DNA of 33,374 bases from Candidatus Marinimicrobia bacterium CG08_land_8_20_14_0_20_45_22. Its GTDB lineage: Bacteria > Fidelibacterota > UBA2242. Numbering within the stretch: the first letter of the stretch is position 1; each line of letters begins with the position of its first letter. Positions 14,907 to 24,154 of the stretch are shown here, in pieces. A program made the position numbers and the translations under genes. The DNA lies in the NCBI GenBank assembly GCA_002774355.1, contig PEYN01000017.1, positions 1-33,374 of the forward strand. Direction: 5' to 3'. A model generated the notes under the pieces. That model worked only from the letters and a program-made list of their open reading frames with translations. It was not told the origin of the DNA and ran no database searches.

Positions 14907-16190
14907 ATGAAACAAGTTTTGGCAGTATTAATGGTGTTATTAGGCGCGGTGCTTGCGTTCGGTCAAGGGTCGGATGATCTGATCAAAGCGTACGATTCAC
15001 TTCAGAGAGGCGAGTATCAGACTGCTTTTGACATCTGCAAACCGATTGTCGATGCAGACCCGAATTATGCGGGCGCTAATTTCCTTTTGGGAAAGATTTA
15101 CTATGGAATGGGCGATCTAGATAATGCTAAAATCTATGTCGATAAGGCAATCGAGTTAGATCGCGCCAACATGGAATATCGCGACGTCAGAAACACGATG
15201 GCGGCGTTTATCAGTAAACTTTCGGAAGCCTCGCGACTCGTCGCGAGCGCCGACTATCAAGGCGCCAAAAAGTTATATCTGGAGATTATTAAAGAGAATA
15301 AAAGTTTTGCTGAAGCCTATTATTCGCTCGGCGTCGTATTTGTCAGACTTCAAGATTACTCCAGTGCCGCCGAGTATATGAACAAAGCAATTCAGATGAA
15401 ACCTTCGGAAGAAAAATATAAGAAAAATTTCCAAAGCCTTATCTCACAGGTTTTATCCGAAGGTGCACAACTGATGCAGAGGAAAAATTACCCCGGAGCG
15501 CTTGAAAAATTTCAGCAAGCCGCTAGTCTCGATTCTAACGATTATCGTTCTTACTATCTTAGCGCAGTCATTAACCTCGATGAAAAGAACTACACAAAAG
15601 CGCAAGGATTAATTAGTAAGTGTATCGAGAAGAATCCAAATAACCCCAAGGCTTTTTTAGTATTGGGCAAAGCGCAGACGAAACTAAATAATATTCCAGA
15701 AGCGCTTAAATCTTTCGAGATGGCGACAAATATCGATTCGCAATACTTGGACGGATGGATCAACATCGGTCAGATTTATTACCAGTTAAAGGATTTTTCA
15801 AATGCGATTCCCGCGTTAAATAAAGTCATTGAGATCAATGTAGATTACGAAACGGCTTATGAATTGTTGGGCGCTATCTACATCGAAATGAACAATTATA
15901 AGGACGCAATAACTGTGTTGTCCAAAGCAGTCCAACTCGATTCTAAGAGTACAACCAGTTGGCTCAGGCTTGCAACAGCTCAGAATAAACTCGGACAGTG
16001 TGAAGAGGCAAAAGTGTCTGCGAATAATGCCCTTAAACTCAAAGTCAACTGGGCGCCGGCACTGATCGAATTAGGAATTTCCGAAAGGTGTCTGGGAAAC
16101 AGGTCTGCCGCCAAACAAGCCTTTCAACTTGCTGGTAAGGATTTGAAATGGAAGAGCGTCGCCGAGTTCGAACTCAAGACGGTTCAGTAA
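14907..16190 (+). CDS. Exported tetratricopeptide-repeat protein
   Basis: A 427-residue protein from the ATG at 14907. That start is preferred over the ATG at 14886 because GAGAGGAAA lies at the right distance before it and because it places the signal peptide (MKQVLAVLMVLLGAVLAFGQ) at the N-terminus. The rest is an almost unbroken array of about eleven TPR helix pairs, recognisable by repeated A-x-x-x-Y-x-x-A-I-x-L-x-P patterns such as YYSLGVVFVRLQDYSSAAEY. TPR arrays are protein-docking scaffolds; the partner is unknown. It is likely periplasmic. A strong terminator lies 23 bases after the stop, so this ends a transcription unit. Confidence 0.9.
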   Translation: MKQVLAVLMVLLGAVLAFGQGSDDLIKAYDSLQRGEYQTAFDICKPIVDADPNYAGANFLLGKIYYGMGDLDNAKIYVDKAIELDRANMEYRDVRNTMAAFISKLSEASRLVASADYQGAKKLYLEIIKENKSFAEAYYSLGVVFVRLQDYSSAAEYMNKAIQMKPSEEKYKKNFQSLISQVLSEGAQLMQRKNYPGALEKFQQAASLDSNDYRSYYLSAVINLDEKNYTKAQGLISKCIEKNPNNPKAFLVLGKAQTKLNNIPEALKSFEMATNIDSQYLDGWINIGQIYYQLKDFSNAIPALNKVIEINVDYETAYELLGAIYIEMNNYKDAITVLSKAVQLDSKSTTSWLRLATAQNKLGQCEEAKVSANNALKLKVNWAPALIELGISERCLGNRSAAKQAFQLAGKDLKWKSVAEFELKTVQ

Positions 16191-16212
16191 AATATTCGGG
16201 GAATTTGTTAGG

Positions 16213-16243
16213 AAAAGGGTGGGGAATGACCTCGCCCTTTTTC
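16213..16243 (+). terminator. Rho-independent terminator after the TPR gene
   Basis: AAAAGGGTGGGG (16213-16224) pairs with CCTCGCCCTTTT (16230-16241) over 12 positions with two G-T pairs, closing a 5-base AATGA loop. The 3' arm runs into a stretch of five Ts. Its position, 23 bases past the TPR stop and before a new gene with its own possible promoter, fits termination. Confidence 0.85.
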
Positions 16244-16261
16244 ATTTATTGGCGTATGACG

Positions 16262-16290
16262 TTGCAAACGAACGGAAATCTTCCTATTTT
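16262..16290 (+). promoter_or_regulatory. Possible promoter for the HAD-to-recN operon
   Basis: TTGCAA (16262-16267) and TATTTT (16285-16290) are spaced by 17 bases, directly downstream of the terminator and 15 bases before the HAD start codon. Each box matches four consensus positions. The location just after a terminator raises its plausibility. Confidence 0.35.
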
Positions 16291-16305
16291 ACTCAGTGAG
16301 GTTAT

Positions 16306-16992
16306 ATGATTCGAGTAGTTATTTTCGATTTGGATAATACACTGCTGGACTTCATGCGGATGAAGGAGGGGAGCATTTCGGCGGCCATCGATGCGATGCG
16401 CGATGCCGGGCTGAATCTTCCGCCTTCAGAAATTCGTAATGGAATTGAAGCCGTTTATCGTGAAAAGGGAATCGAGTACCAGAATGTTTTCGATGATTTT
16501 TTAACTTGCGCACTGGGGTCTATCAACTATAAAATATTGGCGGCGGGAATTTTCGCGTATCGGCATGCGAAGGAAGGATACCTAATAACCTATCCATTTG
16601 TTCATCAAACCGTGATTGAACTGACAAGGATGGGGCTTCGGTTAGCGGTCATTTCAGACGCACCGCGAAGAGAAGCGTGGCTGAGAATTTACGCGACTAA
16701 TCTCCAGCATTACTTCGATCTCGTTCTGACCTATGAAGATACTCATGAACGTAAGCCGCACCCGAAACCATTTTTATTGGCTTTAAAAAAGTTAAATGTT
16801 GAACCGGGGGAGGCGATCATGGTCGGCGACTGGGCAGAACGCGACATGGTTGGCGCAAAAAAGGTGGGAATGAAAACTGTTTTTGCGCGCTACGGCGACA
16901 CAATGAACACGCTTCATTCAGGGGCAGATTATGAGATTGATGCTGTCTCGGATTTAATTGGCATTGTTAAAAAGGAAAATGGACTTGATTAA
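16306..16992 (+). CDS. HAD-superfamily phosphatase
   Basis: A 228-residue haloacid-dehalogenase-type hydrolase. Motif I is FDLDNTLLD with the nucleophile Asp8 and acid/base Asp10, motif II is the serine in VISDAP, motif III the lysine in HERKPHPKPF, and motif IV the acidic GDWAERD. A helical cap lies between motifs I and II (about residues 16-90), so it is a C1-cap enzyme acting on a small phosphorylated molecule. The substrate cannot be told from sequence. The last 14 bases overlap acpS in another frame, which implies cotranslation. Confidence 0.88.
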   Translation: MIRVVIFDLDNTLLDFMRMKEGSISAAIDAMRDAGLNLPPSEIRNGIEAVYREKGIEYQNVFDDFLTCALGSINYKILAAGIFAYRHAKEGYLITYPFVHQTVIELTRMGLRLAVISDAPRREAWLRIYATNLQHYFDLVLTYEDTHERKPHPKPFLLALKKLNVEPGEAIMVGDWAERDMVGAKKVGMKTVFARYGDTMNTLHSGADYEIDAVSDLIGIVKKENGLD

Positions 16993-17353
16993 AATTGGGA
17001 CCGATATAATCGAAGTCGAACGTATTCGACAATCGATCGAACGTTATGGTGACCGGTTTCTTGTCAGGATTTTTTCTCCAGAAGAAATTAATTATTGCCG
17101 AAGTCATGCGATTCCCGAACAGCATTTTGCAGGTAAATTCGCCGCCAAAGAATCTGTCCAAAAAGCATTACTCAGCATCAATCCGACGTTAATCGTCTGG
17201 CCGAATCAGATCGAGATTATCAACGACGAGTCCGGAAGTCCGCATGTTCGGTTGATCAGTTCGCTAGGCAAAATCTGTCAATCTTACGTTATCGAAATTT
17301 CCGTCTCGCATGTCAAGGAATTTGCTACAGCAACAGCCATCGTGATGATATGA
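16979..17353 (+). CDS. acpS: Holo-[acyl-carrier-protein] synthase
   Basis: A 124-residue 4'-phosphopantetheinyl transferase that moves the phosphopantetheine arm from CoA to apo-ACP for fatty acid synthesis. The Mg2+-binding aspartate is Asp9 in KIGTDIIEVERI and the second metal ligand is the glutamate in FAGKFAAKESVQKAL; ISVSHVKEFATA is the usual C-terminal strand. The ATG at 16979 follows AAAAAGGA and fits the family N-terminus better than an upstream in-frame start at 16958. Its stop overlaps the next start as ATGA. Confidence 0.93.
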   Translation: MDLIKIGTDIIEVERIRQSIERYGDRFLVRIFSPEEINYCRSHAIPEQHFAGKFAAKESVQKALLSINPTLIVWPNQIEIINDESGSPHVRLISSLGKICQSYVIEISVSHVKEFATATAIVMI

Positions 17354-18909
17354 AAGAATTTGTTCTAAATAACCAAGAATCTCATCAAATTAACCGATTT
17401 GCGATCGAAAAACTCGGCATTTCCGGGCGGGAGTTAATGTGGAAAGCCGGTGGATTCGTTTCGCTCAAAGCCAAGAAAATCCTGAAAGATGTTCCGAACA
17501 GTCGCATCGATTTCTTTTGTGGCGTTGGAAATAACGGAGGGGACGGATTTGCTGCGGCTGGCAATCTGTCCGATTGGGGCGCCAATGTGTTTTGTTGGCT
17601 TTTGGGTGACGATGAAAAAATTAAAGGCGACGCGGCATTTTTTTACGATCAGTGTATCAATAAAGGAGTCCCAATCCGTAAAATAGCGACGAATGAAGAT
17701 ATTCTGGAACTCGATGAATTGGCAGAGACGGAACTGATTGTCGATGCCATTTTCGGGACTGGCTTCAAAGGAGATATTCCAGAAATAATCAGTAAAGTCA
17801 TTCAGAAAATATCCGAATCGAATCAACCCGTTTTGTCGGTCGATATTCCTTCTGGTGTTAACGGCGACACCGGGCAAGTCGGGAACTGCGCTGTGAATGC
17901 GGATTGGACGATCACAATGGGATTTCTCAAACGCGGATTGCTATTTTATCCGGGGAAAAAGTACGCGGGTGAAGTGTTTGTCGTCGATCTGAATTATCCG
18001 AAGAAATCGTTCGAAATTTTTCCAAACGAGACCTTTTTAATAAGCCGAAATCAGGTTAAAAATATTCTACCGCTCATTCCGGAAGACACTTACAAACATC
18101 GACAGGGAAAAGCGCTCATTATTGCCGGATCGCCGGGGATGACGGGTGCGGCGACGCTTGCAGGGATGGCGACTTTACGAGGCGGTGCCGGATTGGTCGT
18201 CGTGGCTGTTCCCGAGAGTTTGAATCCAATTATGGAAGTGAAATTGACGGAAGCTATGACCATTCCCGTTCCGGAATCCAGCGATCACACTTTCAATGTT
18301 AGTTCTTTGGATTCTCTTAAAGCGCGAATTGAGTGGAGCGACGTTGTCGCTTTCGGCCCGGGCGTATCGACGCATTCCGAGGTCATCGAATTTGGAAAGA
18401 AATTATTGGTCGCTTCGAAGAAGCCGCTGATTGTCGATGCTGACGGATTGCGTATTTTTAAAGATGATTTGGATCAAATTCGCAAAATCGACGATCTCAT
18501 TTTGACGCCGCATCACGGAGAATTTTCAATGATTACCGGCATTCCGGTTCAGAAAATTGCGGAAAGAACCATCGATATTGCCCGTCAATTTGCGATGAAA
18601 TATTCCTGCACGCTGGTTCTCAAGGGAGCGCCAACGGTTATTGCAGACAGGAATGGCGCAGTGGCAATCAATCCTACTGGGAACGCCGCGCTGGCAACGG
18701 GCGGAACCGGAGATGTCTTGACCGGTTTGATTACCGCCTTCCGCGCTCAAGGAATTTCTTCGTTTGATGCTTCGATTGCGGCAGTTTCGATTCATGGTAC
18801 CGCCGGAGACCTCGGGAAAATTCGGTATGGTACTCGTTCCTTTATTGCCGGAGACCTGTTTGAGTTCATTCCAAAAGTATTAAAAAAATTGGAGCGGCTT
18901 TCTGGATGA
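17350..18909 (+). CDS. nnrDE: Bifunctional NAD(P)HX epimerase / ADP-dependent NAD(P)HX dehydratase
   Basis: A 519-residue fusion that repairs hydrated, inactive NADH and NADPH. The N-terminal epimerase (about 1-215, YjeF_N) has GVGNNGGDGF at residues 58-67 and SVDIPSGVNGDTGQ. The C-terminal dehydratase (about 230-515, ribokinase-like) has GSPGMTGAATLAGMATLRGGAG and the ATP/ADP-site motif ATGGTGDVLTG with Asp455. The fusion is the usual bacterial form. It starts with ATGA overlapping the acpS stop and ends with the same overlap with the VanZ-like gene. Pairing with acpS is a widespread gene order. Confidence 0.95.
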   Translation: MKEFVLNNQESHQINRFAIEKLGISGRELMWKAGGFVSLKAKKILKDVPNSRIDFFCGVGNNGGDGFAAAGNLSDWGANVFCWLLGDDEKIKGDAAFFYDQCINKGVPIRKIATNEDILELDELAETELIVDAIFGTGFKGDIPEIISKVIQKISESNQPVLSVDIPSGVNGDTGQVGNCAVNADWTITMGFLKRGLLFYPGKKYAGEVFVVDLNYPKKSFEIFPNETFLISRNQVKNILPLIPEDTYKHRQGKALIIAGSPGMTGAATLAGMATLRGGAGLVVVAVPESLNPIMEVKLTEAMTIPVPESSDHTFNVSSLDSLKARIEWSDVVAFGPGVSTHSEVIEFGKKLLVASKKPLIVDADGLRIFKDDLDQIRKIDDLILTPHHGEFSMITGIPVQKIAERTIDIARQFAMKYSCTLVLKGAPTVIADRNGAVAINPTGNAALATGGTGDVLTGLITAFRAQGISSFDASIAAVSIHGTAGDLGKIRYGTRSFIAGDLFEFIPKVLKKLERLSG

Positions 18910-19301
18910 CAAGACTTTGGCTCAAGATTCCGGCTATTCTATATTCATTGGTGATTTTTTTACTGTCGTCCATGCCGCAAGAAAATGTCATACGGGTTGA
19001 CATCTGGAATTTCGATAAAGTGGAGCACCTTATTGAATACGGCATTTTCGGAATCTTCCTCATGTTAGCTTTTGCCAATTTTCAATCTGAAAAAGTTGCA
19101 CGAAACGCCGTTTGGATCAGTCTCATCATCGGTATTTTATATGCCGGTACAGATGAAATTCACCAACTTTACGTTCCGGGAAGATTTTGCAGTGTATATG
19201 ATCTGATCGCCGATACGATTGGGATTGCACTCGGCGCTTATTATTTTTCTAAAAGCAGATGGATTGCTCGGATGAGGAATCGGCTGGATAGTTACAGATA
19301 A
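18906..19301 (+). CDS. VanZ-like membrane protein
   Basis: A 131-residue protein with about four hydrophobic helices. It carries the VanZ-family pattern: SMPQ near the end of the first helix, DKVEHLIEYGIFG, TDEIHQLYVPGR and YDLIADTIGIALG. The name comes from a teicoplanin-resistance gene, but most family members have no known function and resistance should not be assumed. The start overlaps the preceding stop (ATGA), and recN begins 40 bases later. Confidence 0.85.
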   Translation: MTRLWLKIPAILYSLVIFLLSSMPQENVIRVDIWNFDKVEHLIEYGIFGIFLMLAFANFQSEKVARNAVWISLIIGILYAGTDEIHQLYVPGRFCSVYDLIADTIGIALGAYYFSKSRWIARMRNRLDSYR

Positions 19302-19341
19302 TTTTCCGGATGATTGGAGCGAAACAGACAGGAAAAGTAAT

Positions 19342-21042
19342 ATGAGGTTGCTACGGCTTAAAATCGAGAACTTTGCGATTATCAAGCAGATCGATATAGA
19401 ATTCAAATCCGGTTTCACCGTGATGACTGGAGAAACCGGCGCGGGAAAATCCATTATCATTGAGGCGCTGAACCTTGCGCTAGGTGATAAAGCTTCTCAG
19501 ACGGTTATTCGGTCGGGTGAAGAATTCGCTTCCGTTGAGTGTGTGTTCCAGCTCGATCGGAAAAATCCACGGCTGGTCGCCTTTTTTCAGTCAAAAAAAA
19601 TCGATACGGAGCGGGAAAGCCTGATATTGCGCCGGGAGATCTCCTATACTGGACGATCAAAAGCCTGGATCAACGGCAAATCCTTTCCAGTTTCTCTTCT
19701 CAAGGAAATCGGCGATCGTTTAGTCGATTTGCACGGTCAGCATGATCATCAATCGCTTTTGAACGAAGAAACACACATTGACTTTTTGGATTCTTATGGG
19801 AATTATGCCGAATTATTGACTGAGGTAAAATCCTGCTGGCAACATCTGCGGTTGGTTCAAGATTCGTTAAATATTCTCGAACAGCGGAGGAAAATCAACC
19901 ACGAAAAGCGGGAATTGTGGGAATTTCAGATAGATGAAATTCAGAAGGTTGATCCGAAATCCGGCGAGTTCGAGGAATTGACGCAAACGAAAACGCTTCT
20001 GGAAAACGCCGAAAAAATTCATGGCATCGCAGAAGAACTTACAAATGCTTTGTACGAAAATGATGCTTCGCTTTACCATCGGATTGTTGAGGTCGAAAAA
20101 AAACTCGGCAATCTGTGTCGGCTTTCTCCGATGTTTGTCAATTACCTTACCAAACTTGAAGAATCGCAGTATCTGTTTCAGGAAATCTCGAATCAATTAA
20201 CCAATTTTGCGAGCGGTCTTCAGTATGATCCGCTTCAATTGGAAAAGATCAACCAGCGTCTCTATTCTTTACAGCAGTTGATGAGAAAATACGGTCCCGG
20301 TTTGGATGATGTCATGGCATACGCCGAACAAGTTAGGAAAAATCTGGCCGAAGACGACGGATCAGATATTGAATTGGCAAGGTTGACGAAAGAAGTTAAA
20401 GCCGCTACCGAAAATTATATGGCGTCGGCAAACCGATTATCGGAAAGACGTAAGGAAGAGTCAATTCATTTGGAATCAAAACTCGATTCGGCATTAAATC
20501 GGCTCGGAATTAAAGGAAGCCTGTTCAAGGTACAAATCGATCCGATTTGTGAAGTGATTGAACGAACAGTCAGCGAACCATCTAATCATTTTATGGGAGA
20601 AAAGGGAATCGATCATGTCGTCTTCCATATTTGTACGAATCCCGGCGAACCGCTCAGACCGTTGGCGGATATTGTATCTGGTGGAGAAGTTTCCCGGATC
20701 ATGCTTGGATTAAAGTCGATTCTGGCTGGACGTGACCAAATACCGGTTTTGATTTTTGATGAAATCGATACGGGAATTTCTGGTCGTATTGCGCGGATTG
20801 TCGGTGAGGAACTTCGGGAATTGGCGAAATTTCACCAAATCATCTGCATCACGCACCTCCCACAAATTGCAGGGCTGGGATTGGACCATTTGAGCGTTCA
20901 AAAAATTACAGATAATGGAAGAAGTGCAACTCAAATTATTCGATTGTCACATGGCGAACGGATAAAGGAAATTGCCACGATGATTGGTGGGAAATCCATC
21001 AGTCAAACCACGCTCCGTCAAGCGGAAGAACTTTTGTCTTAG
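19342..21042 (+). CDS. recN: DNA repair protein RecN
   Basis: A 566-residue SMC-like ATPase acting in recombinational repair of double-strand breaks. The N-terminal head has Walker A GETGAGKS at residues 30-37, preceded by the family's LLRLKIENFAIIKQ. A short coiled coil (about 160-350) separates it from the C-terminal head with the signature SGGE (446-449), Walker B LIFDEIDTG (Asp473, Glu474) and ITHLPQIAGLG. Length is normal. AGGAAAA precedes the ATG. It ends 8 bases from the convergent CDF gene with no terminator visible between them. Confidence 0.96.
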   Translation: MRLLRLKIENFAIIKQIDIEFKSGFTVMTGETGAGKSIIIEALNLALGDKASQTVIRSGEEFASVECVFQLDRKNPRLVAFFQSKKIDTERESLILRREISYTGRSKAWINGKSFPVSLLKEIGDRLVDLHGQHDHQSLLNEETHIDFLDSYGNYAELLTEVKSCWQHLRLVQDSLNILEQRRKINHEKRELWEFQIDEIQKVDPKSGEFEELTQTKTLLENAEKIHGIAEELTNALYENDASLYHRIVEVEKKLGNLCRLSPMFVNYLTKLEESQYLFQEISNQLTNFASGLQYDPLQLEKINQRLYSLQQLMRKYGPGLDDVMAYAEQVRKNLAEDDGSDIELARLTKEVKAATENYMASANRLSERRKEESIHLESKLDSALNRLGIKGSLFKVQIDPICEVIERTVSEPSNHFMGEKGIDHVVFHICTNPGEPLRPLADIVSGGEVSRIMLGLKSILAGRDQIPVLIFDEIDTGISGRIARIVGEELRELAKFHQIICITHLPQIAGLGLDHLSVQKITDNGRSATQIIRLSHGERIKEIATMIGGKSISQTTLRQAEELLS

Positions 21043-21050
21043 AAATAAAT

Positions 21051-21965
21051 CTACCTGTCTTCATCAATTAAAATATTTGGTTCGGTGTGTACGGAAATGA
21101 AGGTTTCCGTGCCATATCGGTTTTTAATACGTTTTTCGACATCGGTAGCGATTTCGTGTGCCGCACAAATGCTAAGATTTTGATCGACGTAAATATGAAT
21201 ATCAATGGCAATGTTATATCCGATTTTTCGAGTTCGCAGATCGTGAGGTTTGATAACCCCCGGGCAATTCGAAATGATCTCGATGATTTCATTTTCAACA
21301 GAATCGTCCAGCGACTCTTCGGATAATTCACGGAGGCTTACGACTGTGATAGAGTATGCAACTTTGATGATGAAAAAACTGACAATAACGGCGGCAATTG
21401 GGTCCAGAATTCGCCAACGTTCTCCTAAAAGGATCGCGCCACCAATGCCGATTGTCGTACCGATTGATGAAAACGCATCTGAGCGATGATGCCATGCATT
21501 GACGACGACAGCCTGACTTGAAATCTCTTTACCGACCTTGATCGTGTACCGATATAAGCATTCTTTGAAGATTACAGATGTAATCGCCGCGATCAGAGCA
21601 ATATTTCCCGGTTTTTCAAGCAGAGAGCCGGAAAGGTTAAAAAAAATTTTCTTCCCACCTTGCCAGAAAATGCCAACTCCAACGATTAAAAGCGCCAGGC
21701 CGATGAAGGCTGTGGCCAGAGTTTCGAATTTACCATGTCCGTAATCGTGTTCGTGATCGATCGATCTCCGAATGATTCGAAAACTTATCAATACGACAAT
21801 ATCCGTTATAAAATCGGATAAAGAATGAACGGCATCTGCAATCATAGCGCCGCTTTGTCCTATAATTCCGGCAACCATTTTGAGGGCTGTTAAAAGTAAA
21901 TTTGTGAAAAAGCCGATCCATGTAACCCTGTTGGCTTTCGCGGCGCGAACATCATTAGAATTCAT
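21051..21965 (-). CDS. Cation diffusion facilitator (CDF) metal exporter
   Basis: A 304-residue inner-membrane exporter of divalent metals such as Zn2+, Fe2+ or Mn2+ in exchange for protons. About six membrane helices carry the metal-site motifs IADAVHSLSDFITD (helix 2) and NAWHHRSDAFSS (helix 5); a cytoplasmic ferredoxin-like domain follows from about residue 205, with HDLRTRKIGYNIAIDIHIYVD. The ATG at 21965 is chosen because GGGGGAG lies 8 bases upstream; an in-frame TTG two codons earlier would be too close to it. Metal specificity cannot be assigned by eye. Confidence 0.92.
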   Translation of the reverse strand: MNSNDVRAAKANRVTWIGFFTNLLLTALKMVAGIIGQSGAMIADAVHSLSDFITDIVVLISFRIIRRSIDHEHDYGHGKFETLATAFIGLALLIVGVGIFWQGGKKIFFNLSGSLLEKPGNIALIAAITSVIFKECLYRYTIKVGKEISSQAVVVNAWHHRSDAFSSIGTTIGIGGAILLGERWRILDPIAAVIVSFFIIKVAYSITVVSLRELSEESLDDSVENEIIEIISNCPGVIKPHDLRTRKIGYNIAIDIHIYVDQNLSICAAHEIATDVEKRIKNRYGTETFISVHTEPNILIDEDR

Positions 21966-22064
21966 ACTCAAAACTCCCCCAAAAAATTTCCTTCATTGTT
22001 AAGAAATAAATCAAGATAAACGATTGGATTGAAAGGAAACGTTTTGTGCCATTTTTTTTTAGTT

Positions 22065-22089
22065 CCTAAACCATACACCCCGGTTTGGG
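22065..22089. repeat. Hairpin in the CDF-amylase intergenic region
   Basis: The divergent gap 21966-22275 holds no gene that I can support. CCTAAACC (22065-22072) pairs with GGTTTGGG (22082-22089) over 8 positions with one T-G pair and a 9-base loop. It is preceded on the plus strand by a run of nine Ts and has no T-run after it on either strand, so it is not a terminator. The rest of the gap is AT-rich and holds the amylase promoter. Confidence 0.35.
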
Positions 22090-22208
22090 AAAACGCTGTC
22101 AGAAAACAGTGCAGCAAATTTTAAGCAATAATCGAATGGAAGTAAAGAAAAATGTCGTGGAATTTGTCTCACCTATGAAAATAGCTATAATTAAATCCGT
22201 AGAAAAAT

Positions 22209-22223
22209 TTTGTTGACAACAAA
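22209..22223. promoter_or_regulatory. Palindromic operator candidate over the amylase -35 box
   Basis: TTTGTTGACAACAAA is a perfect 7-bp inverted repeat around a central A. It contains the whole -35 hexamer TTGACA of the adjacent promoter, so a protein bound here would block RNA polymerase. The cognate regulator is not in the window and the site does not obviously match a LacI- or GntR-type consensus. It would govern the amylase/receptor operon. Confidence 0.45.
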
Positions 22224-22241
22224 TTTTAGAAGCGATATATT
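22213..22241 (+). promoter_or_regulatory. Sigma-70-like promoter of the amylase/receptor operon
   Basis: A perfect TTGACA (22213-22218), a 17-base spacer and TATATT (22236-22241, five of six consensus bases) form the best promoter match found in the window. Transcription would begin near 22248, giving a leader of about 28 bases before the GH13 start. No strong ribosome-binding site follows. Confidence 0.6.
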
Positions 22242-22275
22242 CAAATGTGAATAGTAACTCAGTTTTGAACTACAA

Positions 22276-24141
22276 ATGATGAATGTGCGCGAAAAAAGGT
22301 CTCCCGAATTCTGTGGTGGTTTCGAATTTCGTGTCTTTTTTCTACTGATGGCAATCCTTTTTTATCTGAATCCAGAGGATTTATATTCGGGAGATAAAAG
22401 TCCTGAGTGGGCAAAAACTGCGATTTGGTATCAGATATTCCCGGAACGATTTCGGAATGGAGATACAAAAAATGATCCGACTGTCGAAACGCTTGAAGGA
22501 ACCTGGCCATACGATCACCAGATCGATTGGCGAATTATGCCGTGGACATCAGATTGGTACAAATTACAGCCGTGGGAAGAGAAAAATGCCCACGGTTTTT
22601 ATTACAATGCTCAAACGCGTCGGTATGGCGGAGATATTCAGGGAATTTTAGATGAACTCGATTATTTACAAGACCTCGGCATCACGGCGATCTATTTAAA
22701 TCCGATTTTTGAATCGGCGTCAGCTCACAAATACGGCGCAACGAGGTATCATCACATCGACAATAACTTTGGACCGGATCCAACAGGCGATTTGTCGATT
22801 TGGAAAATAGAAAATCCGGGCGATCCATCAACTTGGAAATGGACTGCGGCCGATAAATTATTCCTGAAACTCGTTCAGGAAGTGCATGCCCGCAAAATGA
22901 AGATAATCATCGATGGGGTGTTCAATCATGTTGGTATTCCGTTTTGGGCATTCCAGGATGTCAGAAGAAATGGAAAAGCCAGCCGATACGCTGACTGGTT
23001 CGTAATCAAATCCTTTGACGACCCAAAAACCAGCCGGGATGAATTTGAATATCAAGGGTGGTATGGAGTCACTGATTTACCGGAAGTATGGGAAGATGCA
23101 AACGGACCGGCACAAGGTTTTCGGGATCACATTCAGGCGGTCGTAAAAAGATGGGGTGATCCCAATGGCGATGGTGATCCGTCGGATGGAATCGATGGCT
23201 GGCGTTTGGATGTGGCTGAGATGGTCAGCAAATCTTTCTGGCGTGATTTCCGGAGATGGGTAAAATCAGTTAATCCGGAAGCATACCTTACCGGTGAGAT
23301 ATGGTGGGAGGATTTTCCCAATAATAAAATGTTCGATGCATCGCCCTGGCTTCAGGGCGATATTTTCGACGGTGTGATGAATTACCGTTTCGGGGATGCG
23401 ATGCTCAAGGGCTTTGTTGATAAAAAGATGCATGCGAATCCGACCGGCCTGGATCAGTTATTGGGCGATATCCGCAATAAATATCCGTTGCCGGCTCAGT
23501 ATCAATTGATGAATATCATGGGCAGTCATGATAACGAGCGCTTTGCCAGCCTGCTAATAAATCCCGATCGGTGGATCGACCATGGCGGAAATCTGGGTTA
23601 TAATAAGGATTTCAAGGTTAATCGTCCATCTGAATCAGACCGTGAGGTGCAGAAAGCGATCCTTGTATTTCAATTTACGTACATCGGCGCTCCATATATT
23701 TATTATGGTGATGAGGTTGGGATGTGGGGAGCCGATGATCCCGATAATCGAAAGCCGATGGTCTGGTCTGATTTGAGCTATGAAACCGAGACGGCTCATC
23801 CATTCAACATGAAAAGGTCAGCGGATTTGGTCGAGGTAGATCAGGAACTGTTCGACTTTTACAAATCTGTGATTCTTCTACGCAAGGAACACGAGAGTCT
23901 GCGCCAAGGACTTTATCGTACAGTGGCTCTTGACGATAAAAATAATTTATTTACTTTTGAAAGGTGTAGTAAAGAAGAGACAATAAGAGTGATTTTTAAT
24001 CTTTCAGATAAAGTGCAAAAAATTGATTGTAGAATTCTATTTCCAAAGAGTGAAAAGTGGAAAGTTCTTTTTGGAAATGCCGCATTTGATGATCCATTAC
24101 AGCCGAAATCTGCCAGAATATTTATAAAAGAGATGAAATAA
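22276..24141 (+). CDS. Secreted GH13 alpha-amylase family enzyme (neopullulanase/cyclomaltodextrinase-like)
   Basis: A 621-residue glycoside hydrolase that should cleave alpha-1,4-glucosidic bonds of starch or maltodextrin. A hydrophobic segment (VFFLLMAILFYL, about residues 18-32) suggests a signal peptide or anchor. The (beta/alpha)8 barrel has the conserved regions: DGVFNH (Asp213, His218), GWRLDVAE with nucleophile Asp312, TGEIWW with acid/base Glu341, and GSHDNERF with the transition-state Asp419. An acidic loop (NGDGDPSDGIDG) precedes the nucleophile strand, as in many neopullulanase-type members, and may bind Ca2+. A beta-sandwich C-domain follows from about residue 530. It leads a long operon; the parvulin-like gene starts 13 bases later. 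Exact specificity is not decided by sequence. Confidence 0.92.
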   Translation: MMNVREKRSPEFCGGFEFRVFFLLMAILFYLNPEDLYSGDKSPEWAKTAIWYQIFPERFRNGDTKNDPTVETLEGTWPYDHQIDWRIMPWTSDWYKLQPWEEKNAHGFYYNAQTRRYGGDIQGILDELDYLQDLGITAIYLNPIFESASAHKYGATRYHHIDNNFGPDPTGDLSIWKIENPGDPSTWKWTAADKLFLKLVQEVHARKMKIIIDGVFNHVGIPFWAFQDVRRNGKASRYADWFVIKSFDDPKTSRDEFEYQGWYGVTDLPEVWEDANGPAQGFRDHIQAVVKRWGDPNGDGDPSDGIDGWRLDVAEMVSKSFWRDFRRWVKSVNPEAYLTGEIWWEDFPNNKMFDASPWLQGDIFDGVMNYRFGDAMLKGFVDKKMHANPTGLDQLLGDIRNKYPLPAQYQLMNIMGSHDNERFASLLINPDRWIDHGGNLGYNKDFKVNRPSESDREVQKAILVFQFTYIGAPYIYYGDEVGMWGADDPDNRKPMVWSDLSYETETAHPFNMKRSADLVEVDQELFDFYKSVILLRKEHESLRQGLYRTVALDDKNNLFTFERCSKEETIRVIFNLSDKVQKIDCRILFPKSEKWKVLFGNAAFDDPLQPKSARIFIKEMK

Positions 24142-24154
24142 GTAAGTAGTTTTA

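Noticed and set aside
22065-22089. Terminator or riboswitch in the CDF-amylase gap
   Set aside because: The hairpin lacks a following T-run on either strand, lies upstream of the promoter, and no riboswitch core was recognised.
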